This document shows, piece after piece, positions 1 through 7,573 of a stretch of DNA of 33,141 nt. Source of the stretch: CAWFFV01 sp963814985 (lineage in GTDB: Bacteria > Chloroflexota > Ktedonobacteria > Ktedonobacterales > Ktedonobacteraceae); assembly GCA_963814985.1 (NCBI GenBank), contig CAWFFV010000004.1, positions 1 through 33,141 on the forward strand, in the 5' to 3' direction. The translations under genes and the position numbers were made by a program. The notes under the pieces are model-generated. The model was not told the DNA's origin. It saw nothing but the letters and a program-made list of their open reading frames with translations, and did not search any database. The first letter of the stretch is position 1, and every line of letters starts with the position of its first letter.

Positions 1-404
1 TCCGAGAGAGCGTGCAAGAGCGACGCACAAGGCAGCGGCAAGCGCAGCAAGCCAACGCCGCGAACCGAGAAGCCGAGCAAAAAAAGGAACAAGCAACCGA
101 GCGCAGGAGACTGCAACACGAGCGAGCCCAAGAGCGCAGACAACGCCTACTGCAGCGCCACGAGATGCAAGAGGAACAAGCCCGCAAGCGTGAACTCCGT
201 TTGCAAGGCAAAGAAGAAGACGAGCGATTACGCATCCAACGCCGTCTTTGGCATGAAGAGGTCCAACGAGAGCGTGCTGCTCGCCTGCAGCATCAAGAGC
301 AACAGGCTGCACGCTCTTCTTCTCTGCCCGCCCCCTCTTCATCGCCTTCGTCAAGAATATTGCCCTCTCAGCAGGTTCTCACGGAGCCTCCAGTGCCACC
401 TTAG
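1..404 (+). CDS. 3' end of a charged coiled-coil protein, open at the left edge
   Basis: The frame is open to the first base of the window and stops with TAG at 402-404, so this is the C-terminal end of a longer protein. About 100 residues are almost entirely Arg, Glu, Gln, Lys and Ala with no helix breaker, which predicts a long helix or coiled coil. The last 30 residues are rich in Ser and Pro and should be disordered. No catalytic motif is visible and I do not recognise the family. Low-complexity R/E/Q runs can also arise in non-coding DNA, so coding status is likely but not certain. A GTG at 12 is a possible internal start but has no ribosome binding site. Confidence 0.45.
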   Translation, partial: RESVQERRTRQRQAQQANAANREAEQKKEQATERRRLQHERAQERRQRLLQRHEMQEEQARKRELRLQGKEEDERLRIQRRLWHEEVQRERAARLQHQEQQAARSSSLPAPSSSPSSRILPSQQVLTEPPVPP

Positions 405-425
405 CCTATACCTACCCGTGAAAAA

Positions 426-560
426 GACCCTCTTCCCTACCTGCATGGATGAGTTACCACCAACTCTCCACCCGCTCTCGCATCGCATCGTAGCGCCATT
501 TATGCCATCCTCAGCACTTCTCTACCAAGGCTATGACTGTTGGGCAACATTGCAGTCAGA
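426..560 (+). repeat. Dispersed repeat R1, copy a
   Basis: This copy shares ordered blocks with three others in the window: a 'ctgcatggatgag' block, 'tcgcatcgtagcgccatt', then 'ctatgactgttgggcaacat'. It lies shortly after the coiled-coil ORF and codes for nothing recognisable. Confidence 0.75.
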
Positions 561-877
561 CCCGTCCAATCTACGGACAATAATTCTGATATCCTACAAT
601 CAATTTTTCATGAAATTTGAGGCCTCTCAATCTTGCTCACTCTTTTCTTCCTTCATCATCTCCCCGTCATTCCCCCTTTTCCTTCCAGAAATTTCTCCAT
701 ACCTACCTCTTTCCTCATGAAATACCATTTTTCCTCGCATGCACTCAATTATCTCCTCTCTTTTCACCTCATATAATTCTGCCAAAACTTCCGTTTCCTC
801 TTGCTCTCTTTTTTGAGGCTCTTTTTTTCTCGCTTATTGAGGCTTGCCCTCCATGCCCTTCTCAAGCCTCTTTACAC

Positions 878-921
878 AGAACAAGGAGGCCATGGCAAGG
901 GTTGAGCGGCCTCCTTGTTCT
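878..921. other. Perfect 14-bp-stem hairpin
   Basis: Positions 878-891 (agaacaaggaggcc) pair perfectly with 908-921 around a 16-nt loop. It is preceded by 'tttacac' and followed by 'tgacca', as is the hairpin at 5631-5665. It lacks an immediate T-run, so it is not a textbook terminator. Confidence 0.7.
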
Positions 922-1052
922 TGACCACACTCTCTTCTTTTGCTCTTATTTGACTTTTTCCCTGATCCTCTTTTTTACCAGATATTTGAGGTCTCTCCCT
1001 ACTTTTCTACTCTTCACACTCTTTTTCTCCTTTCTTACCTTCTTTACATATC

Positions 1053-1108
1053 CTCTTCACCTCATTTATCTCTTCTTTTTTCACCTCTCTCTTTTCGTCC
1101 GTTTACAC
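1053..1108 (+). repeat. Pyrimidine repeat R2, copy a
   Basis: This 56-bp segment from 'ctcttcacctca' to 'cgtttacac' is nearly identical to 5569-5624, with only about four differences by eye. It directly abuts repeat copy R1b. Confidence 0.75.
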
Positions 1109-1226
1109 TGCATCGATGAGTCACCAGAAGCCCTACACCTGCTCAAAATCGCATCATAGCGCCATTCAGGAACATTCTCAGCTCTTCTCTACCGGGGCTA
1201 TGACTGTTGGGCAACGTTGCAGCCGG
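1107..1226 (+). repeat. Dispersed repeat R1, copy b
   Basis: This copy carries the family blocks 'atgagtcaccagaagc', 'atcgcatcatagcgccatt' and 'ctatgactgttgggcaac' in the same order as the other copies. Confidence 0.75.
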
Positions 1227-1541
1227 ACTCTTCTTTGAGACAAATCGATCTCACCAAGAAGATGCCATCTCCTTGCCAACCTCTTGTTCTTCTCTACATT
1301 TTTCATTGGAGAGAGGCACCCATGCTATGCAACGGGCGAAACAGGAGTGCGCTGTGGATGGATGATTCACGGTTTGCGCAAACAGAAATGGTACATTATG
1401 AAACAATACTTGCCTTAAATATATCTTTAATGCTATATTACAACCCTTGAGATAAAATGAGTCTCAATGCTAATTATGTAGGAACACTAGCATGTTCTTT
1501 GCCTTAAAATTGTCTTGGCAAACTACATACGGAGGACAAAT

Positions 1542-1938
1542 ATGAATGATGATCGCTATACATCAGGTTGGGCAAACATTCGAAAGTTTGATGGAGAAGA
1601 AGGAGGAGCACTACAGCAAGCATTGGATGATCTTGCTAAAATTGCTCCTGACCTTGCACGTTATACAGTCGAATATCCCTTTGGAGATATTTACTCTCGA
1701 CCTGAGCTTAGAAATCAAAGATCGCGAACTCATTAATGTCGCTGTTCTGACAGCATTAGGACGCCTCCCTCAACTAAAGCTGCACATCCCAGGCGCGCTT
1801 AACGTTGGCTGGACACGCGAACAGATCGTGGAAGTTATTACCCAGATGTCTGTCTATGCTGGCTTTCCTGCCGCACTCAGCGCAGCCTTTACAGCAAAAG
1901 AAGTGTTCGATGAAATAGATAGGCAAAACTCCAGATAA
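1542..1938 (+). pseudogene. Carboxymuconolactone decarboxylase family protein, frameshifted
   Basis: A good ribosome binding site (ggagg at 1531) precedes the ATG at 1542. The first frame runs from MNDDRYTSGWANIRK to about residue 56 (DIYSRPEL). The family then continues in the next frame with KDRELINVAVLTALG, HIPGALNVGWT and YAGFPAAL, ending at 1938. Together they make a roughly 130-residue protein of the usual CMD/AhpD-like alpha-helical fold. The switch lies near 1700-1712 and needs a change of +1 or -2 bases. Family members include gamma-carboxymuconolactone decarboxylases and alkylhydroperoxidase-like proteins; the substrate cannot be told. The usual CxxC of AhpD is absent, which fits the decarboxylase-like branch. 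Confidence 0.75.
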
Positions 1939-2040
1939 CTGTGATCGGAAATACAGTTTAGCAAATTGTAAATGTTGGGATGAAGCGGCTCATGGCCAAC
2001 TTTGGTGACTGACGAACTAACAAAAGGAAGAGGTACAATA

Positions 2041-2257
2041 GTTGTGAGTGCTTTATATAGACTCCGTTGGCGAATAGTAAAACGGGCAGGGAGAATCCCC
2101 GTCGAATCATTGAGAACACCTTTTACTCTTTTTCCTTGATCATAAGAGTCGTCAATGCCCAAGCAGAAGAGGCAAAGAGGCGGAAAGCAGGGAATTCGTG
2201 TGCATCTTCTCCCTGTCATGCCATTCGCCAACGGAGTCTATATAGAACACTCACAAC
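2041..2257. mobile_element. MITE-like inverted-repeat element, 217 bp
   Basis: The ends 2041-2075 and 2223-2257 are inverted repeats of about 35 bp with two mismatches, both beginning 'gttgtgagtg' and sharing 'tatatagactccgttggcg'. The arms also share 'agggagaa' further in. The interior has no coding potential. No clear target duplication was found. The termini match the short palindrome at 5350-5383, and both sit 21-22 bp before an R1 repeat copy. Confidence 0.7.
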
Positions 2258-2278
2258 TCAAATAAGCAACGCACTACA

Positions 2279-2442
2279 ACCCCTGCTTTTCGCTCTGAGA
2301 AGTTCCTCTTCACTCCTTGCATGGGAATGAGCCACCAGAAGCTCTACACCCGCTCTCGCATCGCATCGTAGCGCCATTCATACCCATCCTCAACACTTCC
2401 CTACCAGAGCTATGACGGTTGGGCAACATTGCTGCCAGACAA
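2279..2442 (+). repeat. Dispersed repeat R1, copy c
   Basis: This is the longest copy. It starts 'ccctgcttttcgctctgag', continues through 'tcgcatcgtagcgccatt' and ends 'ctatgacggttgggcaacat'. Its 5' end lies 22 bp downstream of the 217-bp inverted-repeat element, the same arrangement as copy d. Confidence 0.8.
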
Positions 2443-2524
2443 CGAACTCTGTCGAGATGATCTGGTCCCAACTGCTCTTCTTGGATCGAAAGCACTCGTC
2501 TCAACACACCATTCAGAGTGCCGG

Positions 2525-3121
2525 TCAAGTCACAGTGATGACAGGTGATAAGCCAGAGATCACAACAGCCAAGACAGAATGGATCATCTTTTCTGCTGGG
2601 AGAGTACGTTCTCCGCGACTCCATTGCACTGCTGGGCCGTAGATTGCCCAACTGAGGATCAGAGCTATGGTTTCTCTGGTTTCCTCTTGGAGGGGATCTC
2701 TCAATGAAACAGGCTTCAGCCAGGTCAAGAGGATCTCATAGACTTCTTGTCGAAAAGCCATCTCAAAGAGTGGCTCAAACTCTCGATCAGCAAGCTTGAG
2801 ATGATCGCAAACGTGCGCAAGAAAGTCGAAGACGAGTTCAATAAGCGTACAGAGAGTGCTCCTCTGTAAGGGAGATGAGGCAGAAAGTTGGTTCCCCAAC
2901 ACCCGATGAAACTTCTCACGCATCCAGCTTTCTAAAAGCGCATATTTGTCTTCAAAGTGAGCATAAAACGTCGCTCGATTGACCGTAGCACGCGCCGCAA
3001 TCTCTTGCACAGAAATGGAGTGAATGTTCTGCCTTTCTTCGAGGAGTGCTATGAAGGCTTGCAAGAGCAACTGACGGGTTCGCTTCACTCGTGGATCGTT
3101 TTCGTTGACTGGTATGGACAT
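2525..3121 (-). CDS. TetR/AcrR family transcriptional regulator
   Basis: This is a 198-residue DNA-binding repressor-type protein. The N-terminal HTH domain spans about residues 10-60, with the recognition helix in VNRATFYAHFEDK at about 48-60, typical of TetR. The C-terminal two thirds is helical and would form the ligand and dimer domain; its ligand is unknown. The ATG at 3121 was chosen over an upstream GTG-type start because ggaggg sits five bases before it. It is transcribed away from the NmrA-like gene at 3419 across a 297-bp divergent gap, so it probably controls that gene, itself, or both. The gene is intact, although the NmrA-like target is broken. Confidence 0.85.
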   Translation of the reverse strand: MSIPVNENDPRVKRTRQLLLQAFIALLEERQNIHSISVQEIAARATVNRATFYAHFEDKYALLESWMREKFHRVLGNQLSASSPLQRSTLCTLIELVFDFLAHVCDHLKLADREFEPLFEMAFRQEVYEILLTWLKPVSLRDPLQEETRETIALILSWAIYGPAVQWSRGERTLPAEKMIHSVLAVVISGLSPVITVT

Positions 3122-3199
3122 TCTCCCTCCCTCAACCAACAGTTTCCCCGTGATGTTGCCTAGACAACGATCCTGGCTGTTTGCTGATTGTTGAAAGCC

Positions 3200-3228
3200 T
3201 TGACATCCTTTATTCTTTCTCTTGTAAG
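3200..3228 (+). promoter_or_regulatory. Possible promoter for the NmrA-like gene
   Basis: TTGACA at 3200-3205 is followed after 17 bp by TGTAAG at 3223-3228, a good -35 with a weak -10. It points toward the gene at 3419 and would give a leader of about 180 nt. Confidence 0.35.
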
Positions 3229-3229
3229 G

Positions 3230-3242
3230 GTGTAGTATACAC
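3230..3242. promoter_or_regulatory. Candidate TetR operator
   Basis: The palindrome gtgta-gta-tacac lies just downstream of the promoter-like sequence in the gap between tetR and the NmrA-like gene. Position and symmetry suggest a repressor site; this is inference. Confidence 0.35.
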
Positions 3243-3418
3243 GAAATCGTTGATGATGCAACGCTGTTGTGTCAATCCGATGATTTCCTCTCTGCCGATG
3301 TCTCTGCAAGAGCACATCGAGGGAGATGGCCCAAAGGGAAGGATGAACGCTCATCCACCACGAACAATGATCGTCAGGAACACCATGTGCTGAATAGAAC
3401 TATTGAAGGAGAAACATC

Positions 3419-4456
3419 ATGGCGGCTACCATTCTCGTAACGAGCGCAACTGGTAATATTGGAAGTCAAATTGTCAAGCAACTCTCTGCTCAGGGCATCT
3501 CTGTTCGCGCCCTGGTCCGTCATCCTGAAAAAGCCGTGGATATTGCAGACTCAGGTGTTGAAATCGTTGCAGGTGATTTCGGCAAACCTGAAACACTTGA
3601 TGCAGCTCTGAAAGGCATCAAAAAGGTTTTTCTGGTTTCTGCGCCTGATCCACGACAAGTGGAACTGCAAGGCAATGTTGTCAATGCCGCTCAACGTGCT
3701 CATACTCGTCATATCGTCAAGGTGGGGGCGCTTGGCACGAGCCTGGATGGACCAACGGCATTTGCTCGCTGGCATGCGCAAACGGAAAAGCAAATTATCG
3801 ATGCAGACATTGCCTATACATTCCTCCATCCGAACGGTTTTATGCAGAGTTTGTTGGCTTCAGCATCAACAATTGCTACTGAGGGTGTTCTATATGCACC
3901 GATGAAAGACGGCAAAGTGAGTCTTGTTGATGTGCGTGATATCGCTGCGGTAGGTGTCACTGCACTCACCGAGAGCGGTCACGACCCACGGGTTGCGCAA
4001 CGAGATGCAGCTCGTCAGTGAACTGGCTTGAGAGCGTCTGTGATTGCTTTCCTCGTTTCACAAGGGTGAGGCATTTCTCACCTGTGATCAGCAAACGGCG
4101 AGCAGGTCGAATTGGCCTGCAAAGCCATTTCATTCGAATGTGCAGCTCGTTGCGCAACCCGTGGGCACGAAGGAAAAACCTACGATATTACGGTCAGAGC
4201 CACTGCTATGAGATATTGCTGCGAACTCTCTCAGGCACTGGTAAAGTATGTGGACGTTCCACCAGACGCGCCCTGCAGGGAATGTTGCATGTGGGGATGC
4301 CGGAGTGGCTCGCAGATGACATGGTCAAGCTTTTTTGGATTCTTCAGTGAAGGGCATGCTGCGATGGTAACCAACGTTGTAGCCACTGTTGCGAAGAAGC
4401 AACCCATTAGCTTTGATCAGTTTGCTCATGATTACGCACGGGCTTTCAAGGCTTGA
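3419..4456 (+). pseudogene. NmrA-like NAD(P)-binding oxidoreductase, broken by a MITE and frameshifts
   Basis: A clear site (aaggagaaa) precedes the ATG at 3419. The N-terminus has the Rossmann motif TSATGNIGSQ near residues 8-17, and the chain follows NmrA/SDR-like families up to LTESGH. A 181-bp inverted-repeat element at 3985-4165 interrupts it. Removing the element and one copy of the 5-bp duplication gives LTESGHEGKTYDIT in frame. Further on, the family moves to another frame near 4268 (GMPEWLADDMVKLF) and back near a T-run at 4329-4334 (GFFSEGHAAMV), ending ARAFKA at 4456. The intact protein would be about 285 residues, a normal length. NmrA relatives bind NAD(P) as redox sensors or reduce quinones or other carbonyls; the substrate is unknown. 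Confidence 0.85.
3985..4165. mobile_element. MITE inserted in the NmrA-like gene, 181 bp, 5-bp TSD
   Basis: The termini cccacgggttgcgcaacgag (left) and its reverse complement (right) form an inverted repeat of about 25 bp with one mismatch. The target CACGA is present on both sides, at 3980-3984 and 4166-4170. The interior holds a small stem (ggtgag/ctcacc) and no gene. The element brings in the stop codon at 4019-4021. Confidence 0.9.
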
Positions 4457-4531
4457 CTCGTGTGAATACGTGGAGCGCGTGGGCCACCACAGATGGTGAA
4501 GAGGTCCGCGTCGTTCTAAGGAGAAACACTC

Positions 4532-5329
4532 ATGAGAAATCAGTCGCGCGTCACATCTGCTCTCGTCACTGGAGCGAATAAGGGCCTTGGCTTCGAGATC
4601 AGTCGACAACTTGGACACAAGGGCATTTCTGTTATCATGGCCTCCCGTGATCGGCAACGTGGTGAGAATGCTGTTACTCAGCTTAGAAAGGAAGGCATTG
4701 ATGTCCACTTTGCATTGCTCGACGTCACGAGGACGGAGTCAATTGCTGCGCTAGCTCAATTTGTCGAAGAGCGCTTTGGACAATTAGACATTCTCGTGAA
4801 TAATGCAGGAGCAGCGCTTGATTGGACACCTACACCCACTCAACCAAGCCAGGTAAGCCCTGAGATTGCCCACCAGACGTTCGATATCAACTTCTTTGGG
4901 CCACTTGCAGTAACACAGGTGTTCCTGCCACTGCTGAGACAAAGTCCAGCCGGACGGATTGTCAATGTGTCGAGTTTCCTTGGTTCACTGGCAGAGATGA
5001 GCAATCCTGATACCTCTCGCGCTGGTATGATCATGCCGATGTATCGGGCTTCAAAGGCTGCGCTCAATGCACTGACGCTGCTTTTTGCCAAGGAGCTGCG
5101 CAATACGCTCATCAAGATCAATGCTGCCAATCCCGGTTGGGTAGATACTGATGGTGGCATTCCTTCGTGGATGCGAGCTGCAATGGGGGGGAAAGGAGAC
5201 GCATTGTCGGTGGAGGAGGGAGCTGATACACCTGTCTGGCTGGCAACTCTGCCAGATGATGGTCCGACAGGTGGCTTTTTTGACTCTCGTGCCCCAATAC
5301 CCGTAAGAACAATGTGGTCACTTTTGTGA
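4532..5329 (+). CDS. Short-chain dehydrogenase/reductase (carbonyl-reductase-like)
   Basis: This is a complete 265-residue classical SDR. The cofactor motif TGANKGLG lies at 13-20, NNAG at 90-93, the catalytic Ser in NVSS at 145-148, and the YxxxK pair at Tyr171 and Lys175 (YRASK). The GANKGLG variant and the inserted segment before the Tyr resemble plant and bacterial carbonyl reductases that use NADPH to reduce small carbonyls. The site ctaaggag lies eight to ten bases before the ATG. It sits 75 bp after the broken NmrA-like gene and probably shared its transcript and TetR control. It is intact, unlike most genes around it. The real substrate cannot be read from sequence. Confidence 0.9.
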   Translation: MRNQSRVTSALVTGANKGLGFEISRQLGHKGISVIMASRDRQRGENAVTQLRKEGIDVHFALLDVTRTESIAALAQFVEERFGQLDILVNNAGAALDWTPTPTQPSQVSPEIAHQTFDINFFGPLAVTQVFLPLLRQSPAGRIVNVSSFLGSLAEMSNPDTSRAGMIMPMYRASKAALNALTLLFAKELRNTLIKINAANPGWVDTDGGIPSWMRAAMGGKGDALSVEEGADTPVWLATLPDDGPTGGFFDSRAPIPVRTMWSLL

Positions 5330-5349
5330 CCTCTTCCCTACTTTTAGTA

Positions 5350-5383
5350 GTTGTGAGTGGTTTCTAGAGAAACTGCTCACAAC
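5350..5383. repeat. Palindrome matching the ends of the 217-bp element
   Basis: The sequence gttgtgagtggtttct...aactgctcacaac is a near-perfect 34-bp palindrome with the same termini as the element at 2041-2257. It follows the SDR stop by 20 bases and is trailed by 'ctttattatt', so it might also act as a terminator. Confidence 0.6.
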
Positions 5384-5404
5384 CTTTATTATTCGCACGC
5401 CCAC

Positions 5405-5531
5405 AACCCTGCTTTCCCGCTCTGAGAAGCCCTTCTTCCCTCCCTGCATGGAGGATGAACACCACACCCGCCTAAAATCGCATTCTAGCGCCATTCTAAG
5501 CACTTCCCTGCTAAAGGACAACTATGCTATA
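5405..5531 (+). repeat. Dispersed repeat R1, copy d
   Basis: This copy begins 'accctgctttcccgctctgag' like copy c and keeps 'aaatcgcattctagcgccatt', but the last block is shortened. It starts 21 bp after the palindrome at 5350-5383. The rest of the 5330-5771 gap holds R2b and a hairpin and no gene. Confidence 0.75.
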
Positions 5532-5568
5532 CTTTGACCAATAGGAATTCGTTCCTTCCCTCTCTCCC

Positions 5569-5624
5569 CTCCTCACCTCATTTATCTCTTCTTTTTCCCC
5601 CTCTCTCTTTTCGTCCGTTTACAC
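5569..5624 (+). repeat. Pyrimidine repeat R2, copy b
   Basis: This is the second copy of the 56-bp CT-rich segment at 1053-1108, again ending 'cgtccgtttacac'. Here it abuts the hairpin at 5631-5665. Confidence 0.75.
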
Positions 5625-5630
5625 AGAACC

Positions 5631-5665
5631 GTCCAAAACAGGCTCAAGCGAGACCTGTTTTGGAC
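5631..5665. other. Perfect 12-bp-stem hairpin
   Basis: gtccaaaacagg (5631-5642) pairs with cctgttttggac (5654-5665). Outer arms agaacc (5625-5630) and ggttct (5677-5682) also pair. The context 'tttacacagaac ... gttctgacca' resembles that of the hairpin at 878-921. Confidence 0.7.
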
Positions 5666-5673
5666 CGAATGAA

Positions 5674-7159
5674 GAAGGTTCTGACCAAAAGGCGGGGTTG
5701 TCAAACAAGAGAAAGAGTCCTACAGTGAAAGAAAATGAAAATGCATTCCATCACAGAAGGAGAACTCTCTCATGCAGATACAAGTATCGCTCAAAATGGA
5801 GATTGCAGCAAGCGCAAGTTTGACAGAAATGGAACAGTGTATTCAAGAGGCAGGGCAACAGACAATGCGAGAGGCACTCAAAAAGGCCATCAGACAACAA
5901 GAAGACCAAGAAGTTGGGTGTCCCCATTGTGGTGAAACGCAGCGTCGATTGGAAGGAACCATGCGACGCGTGATCGCAACCATCTTTGGGCGTGTAGAAA
6001 TCCAGCGCCGGCGCTTTCGTTGCCAGCATTGTCTGCGTCGGTGGTGCCCTGCCAATCGTCTCTTTCTTGACCTCAAAGGAGGCAAGATCAGCCAGGAGTT
6101 GCAGGAGGCAGCGATGCTGGTCGGATGCTCCTGGCCCTATCGCGTGGCATCGGCCGTCTTGAAGAAATTGAGTGGAGCTCAAATCAGTGCAGAAGAGATT
6201 CGTTTGTTGACCAACAAACGAGGCAAGCAGCGGGCTGAAGAGCAAGAAGAACAAGCAAAAGTGGAGCAAACCAAACAAGAACAAATTGTCTCGGTGCCTG
6301 CAGATCCACAGTCAGAGCAGGCGAAGAAACCCATGCTGGTGGGATTAAATGGGGGGTGGGTGTGCAGTCAAGAGCAGCGAGGGGGGATGGAAGGGGAAGT
6401 GGCAGTGGTTTGTTCGCATGTGGAAGATCTGCCAATGCCAACAGTGTCGACGACCTTCTCCTTGAGCAAGCGAGGGGGACCACGACATGCGCCCAGGCAA
6501 CGGCATCGGCTTGCCCAGCGGCGTTACGCGGCAACGTTTGCATCATCAGCGCACCTGGGTCTGCAAGCTGGGGCAGCATCATGGATGCTGAGTGGGGACC
6601 GCAATCGCCCGGTCGTCGTCCTGGCAGATGGAGCCGAATGGATCAAAACCGAACAAAAGAGGCACTTCCCGAACGCGATCTGCATTCTGGATTGGGCTCA
6701 TCTTTGGCGAGAAGTCAGCCATGCTCTCCGGGCAGCAGCGCGGGCCAAAGCTCTGCCTACAAAAGAACGAGACTATCAACTGTTCTTGCATCGGTCTTGG
6801 CTCTGGCACGGTGATGTCGATCTGGCGGTGAAAGGATTGAGCGCCTTGGGAACAGGGTTGCCCGAAGAGAGTTTGGAGGTTATCAACAAAGCGATCACCT
6901 ATCTGAAAAATCAACGGTCTTGGATCGGCTCGTACGAGCAATGGCGTGCGCTCGGCTACCCTGTAGGAAGTGGAATGATTGAACGAGCCGTTGCTCTCGT
7001 GATCAATCGCCGCATGAAAAAGCGCGGCATGCGTTGGAGAAGGGAGAACGCAACGGCTGTTGTGGCCTTGCGAACCGATGTGCTCAATGGGGATTGGATG
7101 ATACCTCAGCGGCTACGGGCTTTTCCTTAATCCAGCCCTGGGTTTTGGGTGGAACCTTC
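5674..7159 (+). mobile_element. Tentative extent of the ISKra4-like element
   Basis: The sequence starting gaaggttctgacc at 5674 resembles the reverse complement of the sequence ending at 7159 (gaaggttccaccc). The similarity extends, imperfectly, to about 27 bp. No target duplication was found, so the boundaries are provisional. Confidence 0.4.
5772..7130 (+). CDS. ISKra4/ISLre2-like transposase with an altered first catalytic residue
   Basis: This 452-residue ORF reads through without interruption, with aaggag nine bases before its ATG. A CxxC pair at 50-53 and a second at 84-87 form an N-terminal zinc-ribbon-like DNA-binding region. A charged linker (150-186) follows, then the DDE core. 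The second Asp is in ADGAEWI and the Glu in GSGMIERA, followed by RMKKRGMRW, as is typical of these families. Where relatives as I recall them have DGGW, this protein has LNGGW with Asn193 (codon aat at 6348-6350). If that Asp is catalytic, the enzyme is dead or impaired. Imperfect inverted repeats near 5674 and 7159 (about 20 of 27 matches) may mark the element ends. Family assignment is from motif memory only. Confidence 0.8.
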   Translation: MQIQVSLKMEIAASASLTEMEQCIQEAGQQTMREALKKAIRQQEDQEVGCPHCGETQRRLEGTMRRVIATIFGRVEIQRRRFRCQHCLRRWCPANRLFLDLKGGKISQELQEAAMLVGCSWPYRVASAVLKKLSGAQISAEEIRLLTNKRGKQRAEEQEEQAKVEQTKQEQIVSVPADPQSEQAKKPMLVGLNGGWVCSQEQRGGMEGEVAVVCSHVEDLPMPTVSTTFSLSKRGGPRHAPRQRHRLAQRRYAATFASSAHLGLQAGAASWMLSGDRNRPVVVLADGAEWIKTEQKRHFPNAICILDWAHLWREVSHALRAAARAKALPTKERDYQLFLHRSWLWHGDVDLAVKGLSALGTGLPEESLEVINKAITYLKNQRSWIGSYEQWRALGYPVGSGMIERAVALVINRRMKKRGMRWRRENATAVVALRTDVLNGDWMIPQRLRAFP

Positions 7160-7212
7160 ATCCACCTCCTCCTATTATGAACAATGACAGTTCATGAAAA
7201 TAGCGATCACTA

Positions 7213-7242
7213 TTGACAACAGAGACGCAATAGCTGTAGTAT
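7213..7242 (+). promoter_or_regulatory. Promoter for the small HTH gene
   Basis: TTGACA at 7213-7218, an 18-bp spacer, and TAGTAT at 7237-7242 lie about 65 bp before the HTH start codon on the same strand. Confidence 0.5.
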
Positions 7243-7306
7243 ATCACTATCCGTTGCCAAGCACTGCAACCAGGTTGCCAAAGACAGCAACAAGAAGGAG
7301 AGGAAT

Positions 7307-7489
7307 ATGCCAGAAAAGATGCTCGATGTAAAGCAGATTCAGGAGAGGCTCGGTATTAGTGAGCGCACTATTTTTCGCCTGTTAAAAAATGGCGAATTAA
7401 CCGGCTTCAAAGTTGGACGTACATGGCGCTTTGAGGAATCTGATCTGCAGGGTTTCATTCAAAGACAACGAGAGAAAATCTCAAAGTAG
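7307..7489 (+). CDS. Excisionase-family helix-turn-helix protein
   Basis: This complete 60-residue protein has aaggagagg before its ATG. It is a single winged-HTH domain of the MerR/excisionase type: LDVKQIQERLGISERTIFRL forms the HTH at about 6-25, and GFKVGRTWRFEESDLQGFI forms the wing and following helix. The family includes Xis-like recombination factors and small regulators. It has its own promoter, and it lies between a transposase and a methylase remnant, so it may be left from an integrated element or conjugative island. No integrase is visible. Its DNA target is unknown. Confidence 0.85.
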   Translation: MPEKMLDVKQIQERLGISERTIFRLLKNGELTGFKVGRTWRFEESDLQGFIQRQREKISK

Positions 7490-7573
7490 GTGGAACTTGA
7501 TGCAGTAGAGTCCCCGTGTGCGCTGCCGTTGCCAGCCAAAATGTCCGTAGACAGCGCATCTGGTAAACGCTAG

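Larger units (their letters stand above)
600..1108 (+). repeat. About 500-bp pyrimidine-rich tract
   Basis: The plus strand is dominated by C and T in runs such as ctcttttcttccttcatc, with short recurring phrases: 'tttgaggcctctc' near 615, 'tttgaggtctctc' near 986, and 'ttgaggct' near 813 and 838. The strand asymmetry is far above that of neighbouring sequence. Such polypurine/polypyrimidine DNA can form triplexes, but no function is shown. Confidence 0.6.
405..1541. other. Long intergenic stretch with pyrimidine-rich DNA and repeats
   Basis: No ORF here resembles a protein; those that exist translate into Phe/Leu/Ser/Pro low complexity from the CT-rich strand. The stretch holds repeat copies R1a and R1b, pyrimidine repeat R2a and a strong hairpin, listed separately. 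It ends with the ribosome binding site of the following gene. Confidence 0.7.

Noticed and set aside
617..1159. 180-codon ORF on the plus strand
   Set aside because: It is Phe/Leu/Ser low complexity produced by the CT-rich tract, with no family resemblance and no ribosome binding site.
426..5531. R1 copies as a CRISPR-like array
   Set aside because: There are only four copies, each over 100 bp, irregularly spaced over 5 kb and with no spacer pattern.
5751..6284. 177-codon minus-strand ORF opposite the transposase
   Set aside because: It is a shadow of the transposase reading frame, with no ribosome site and a composition typical of antisense frames.
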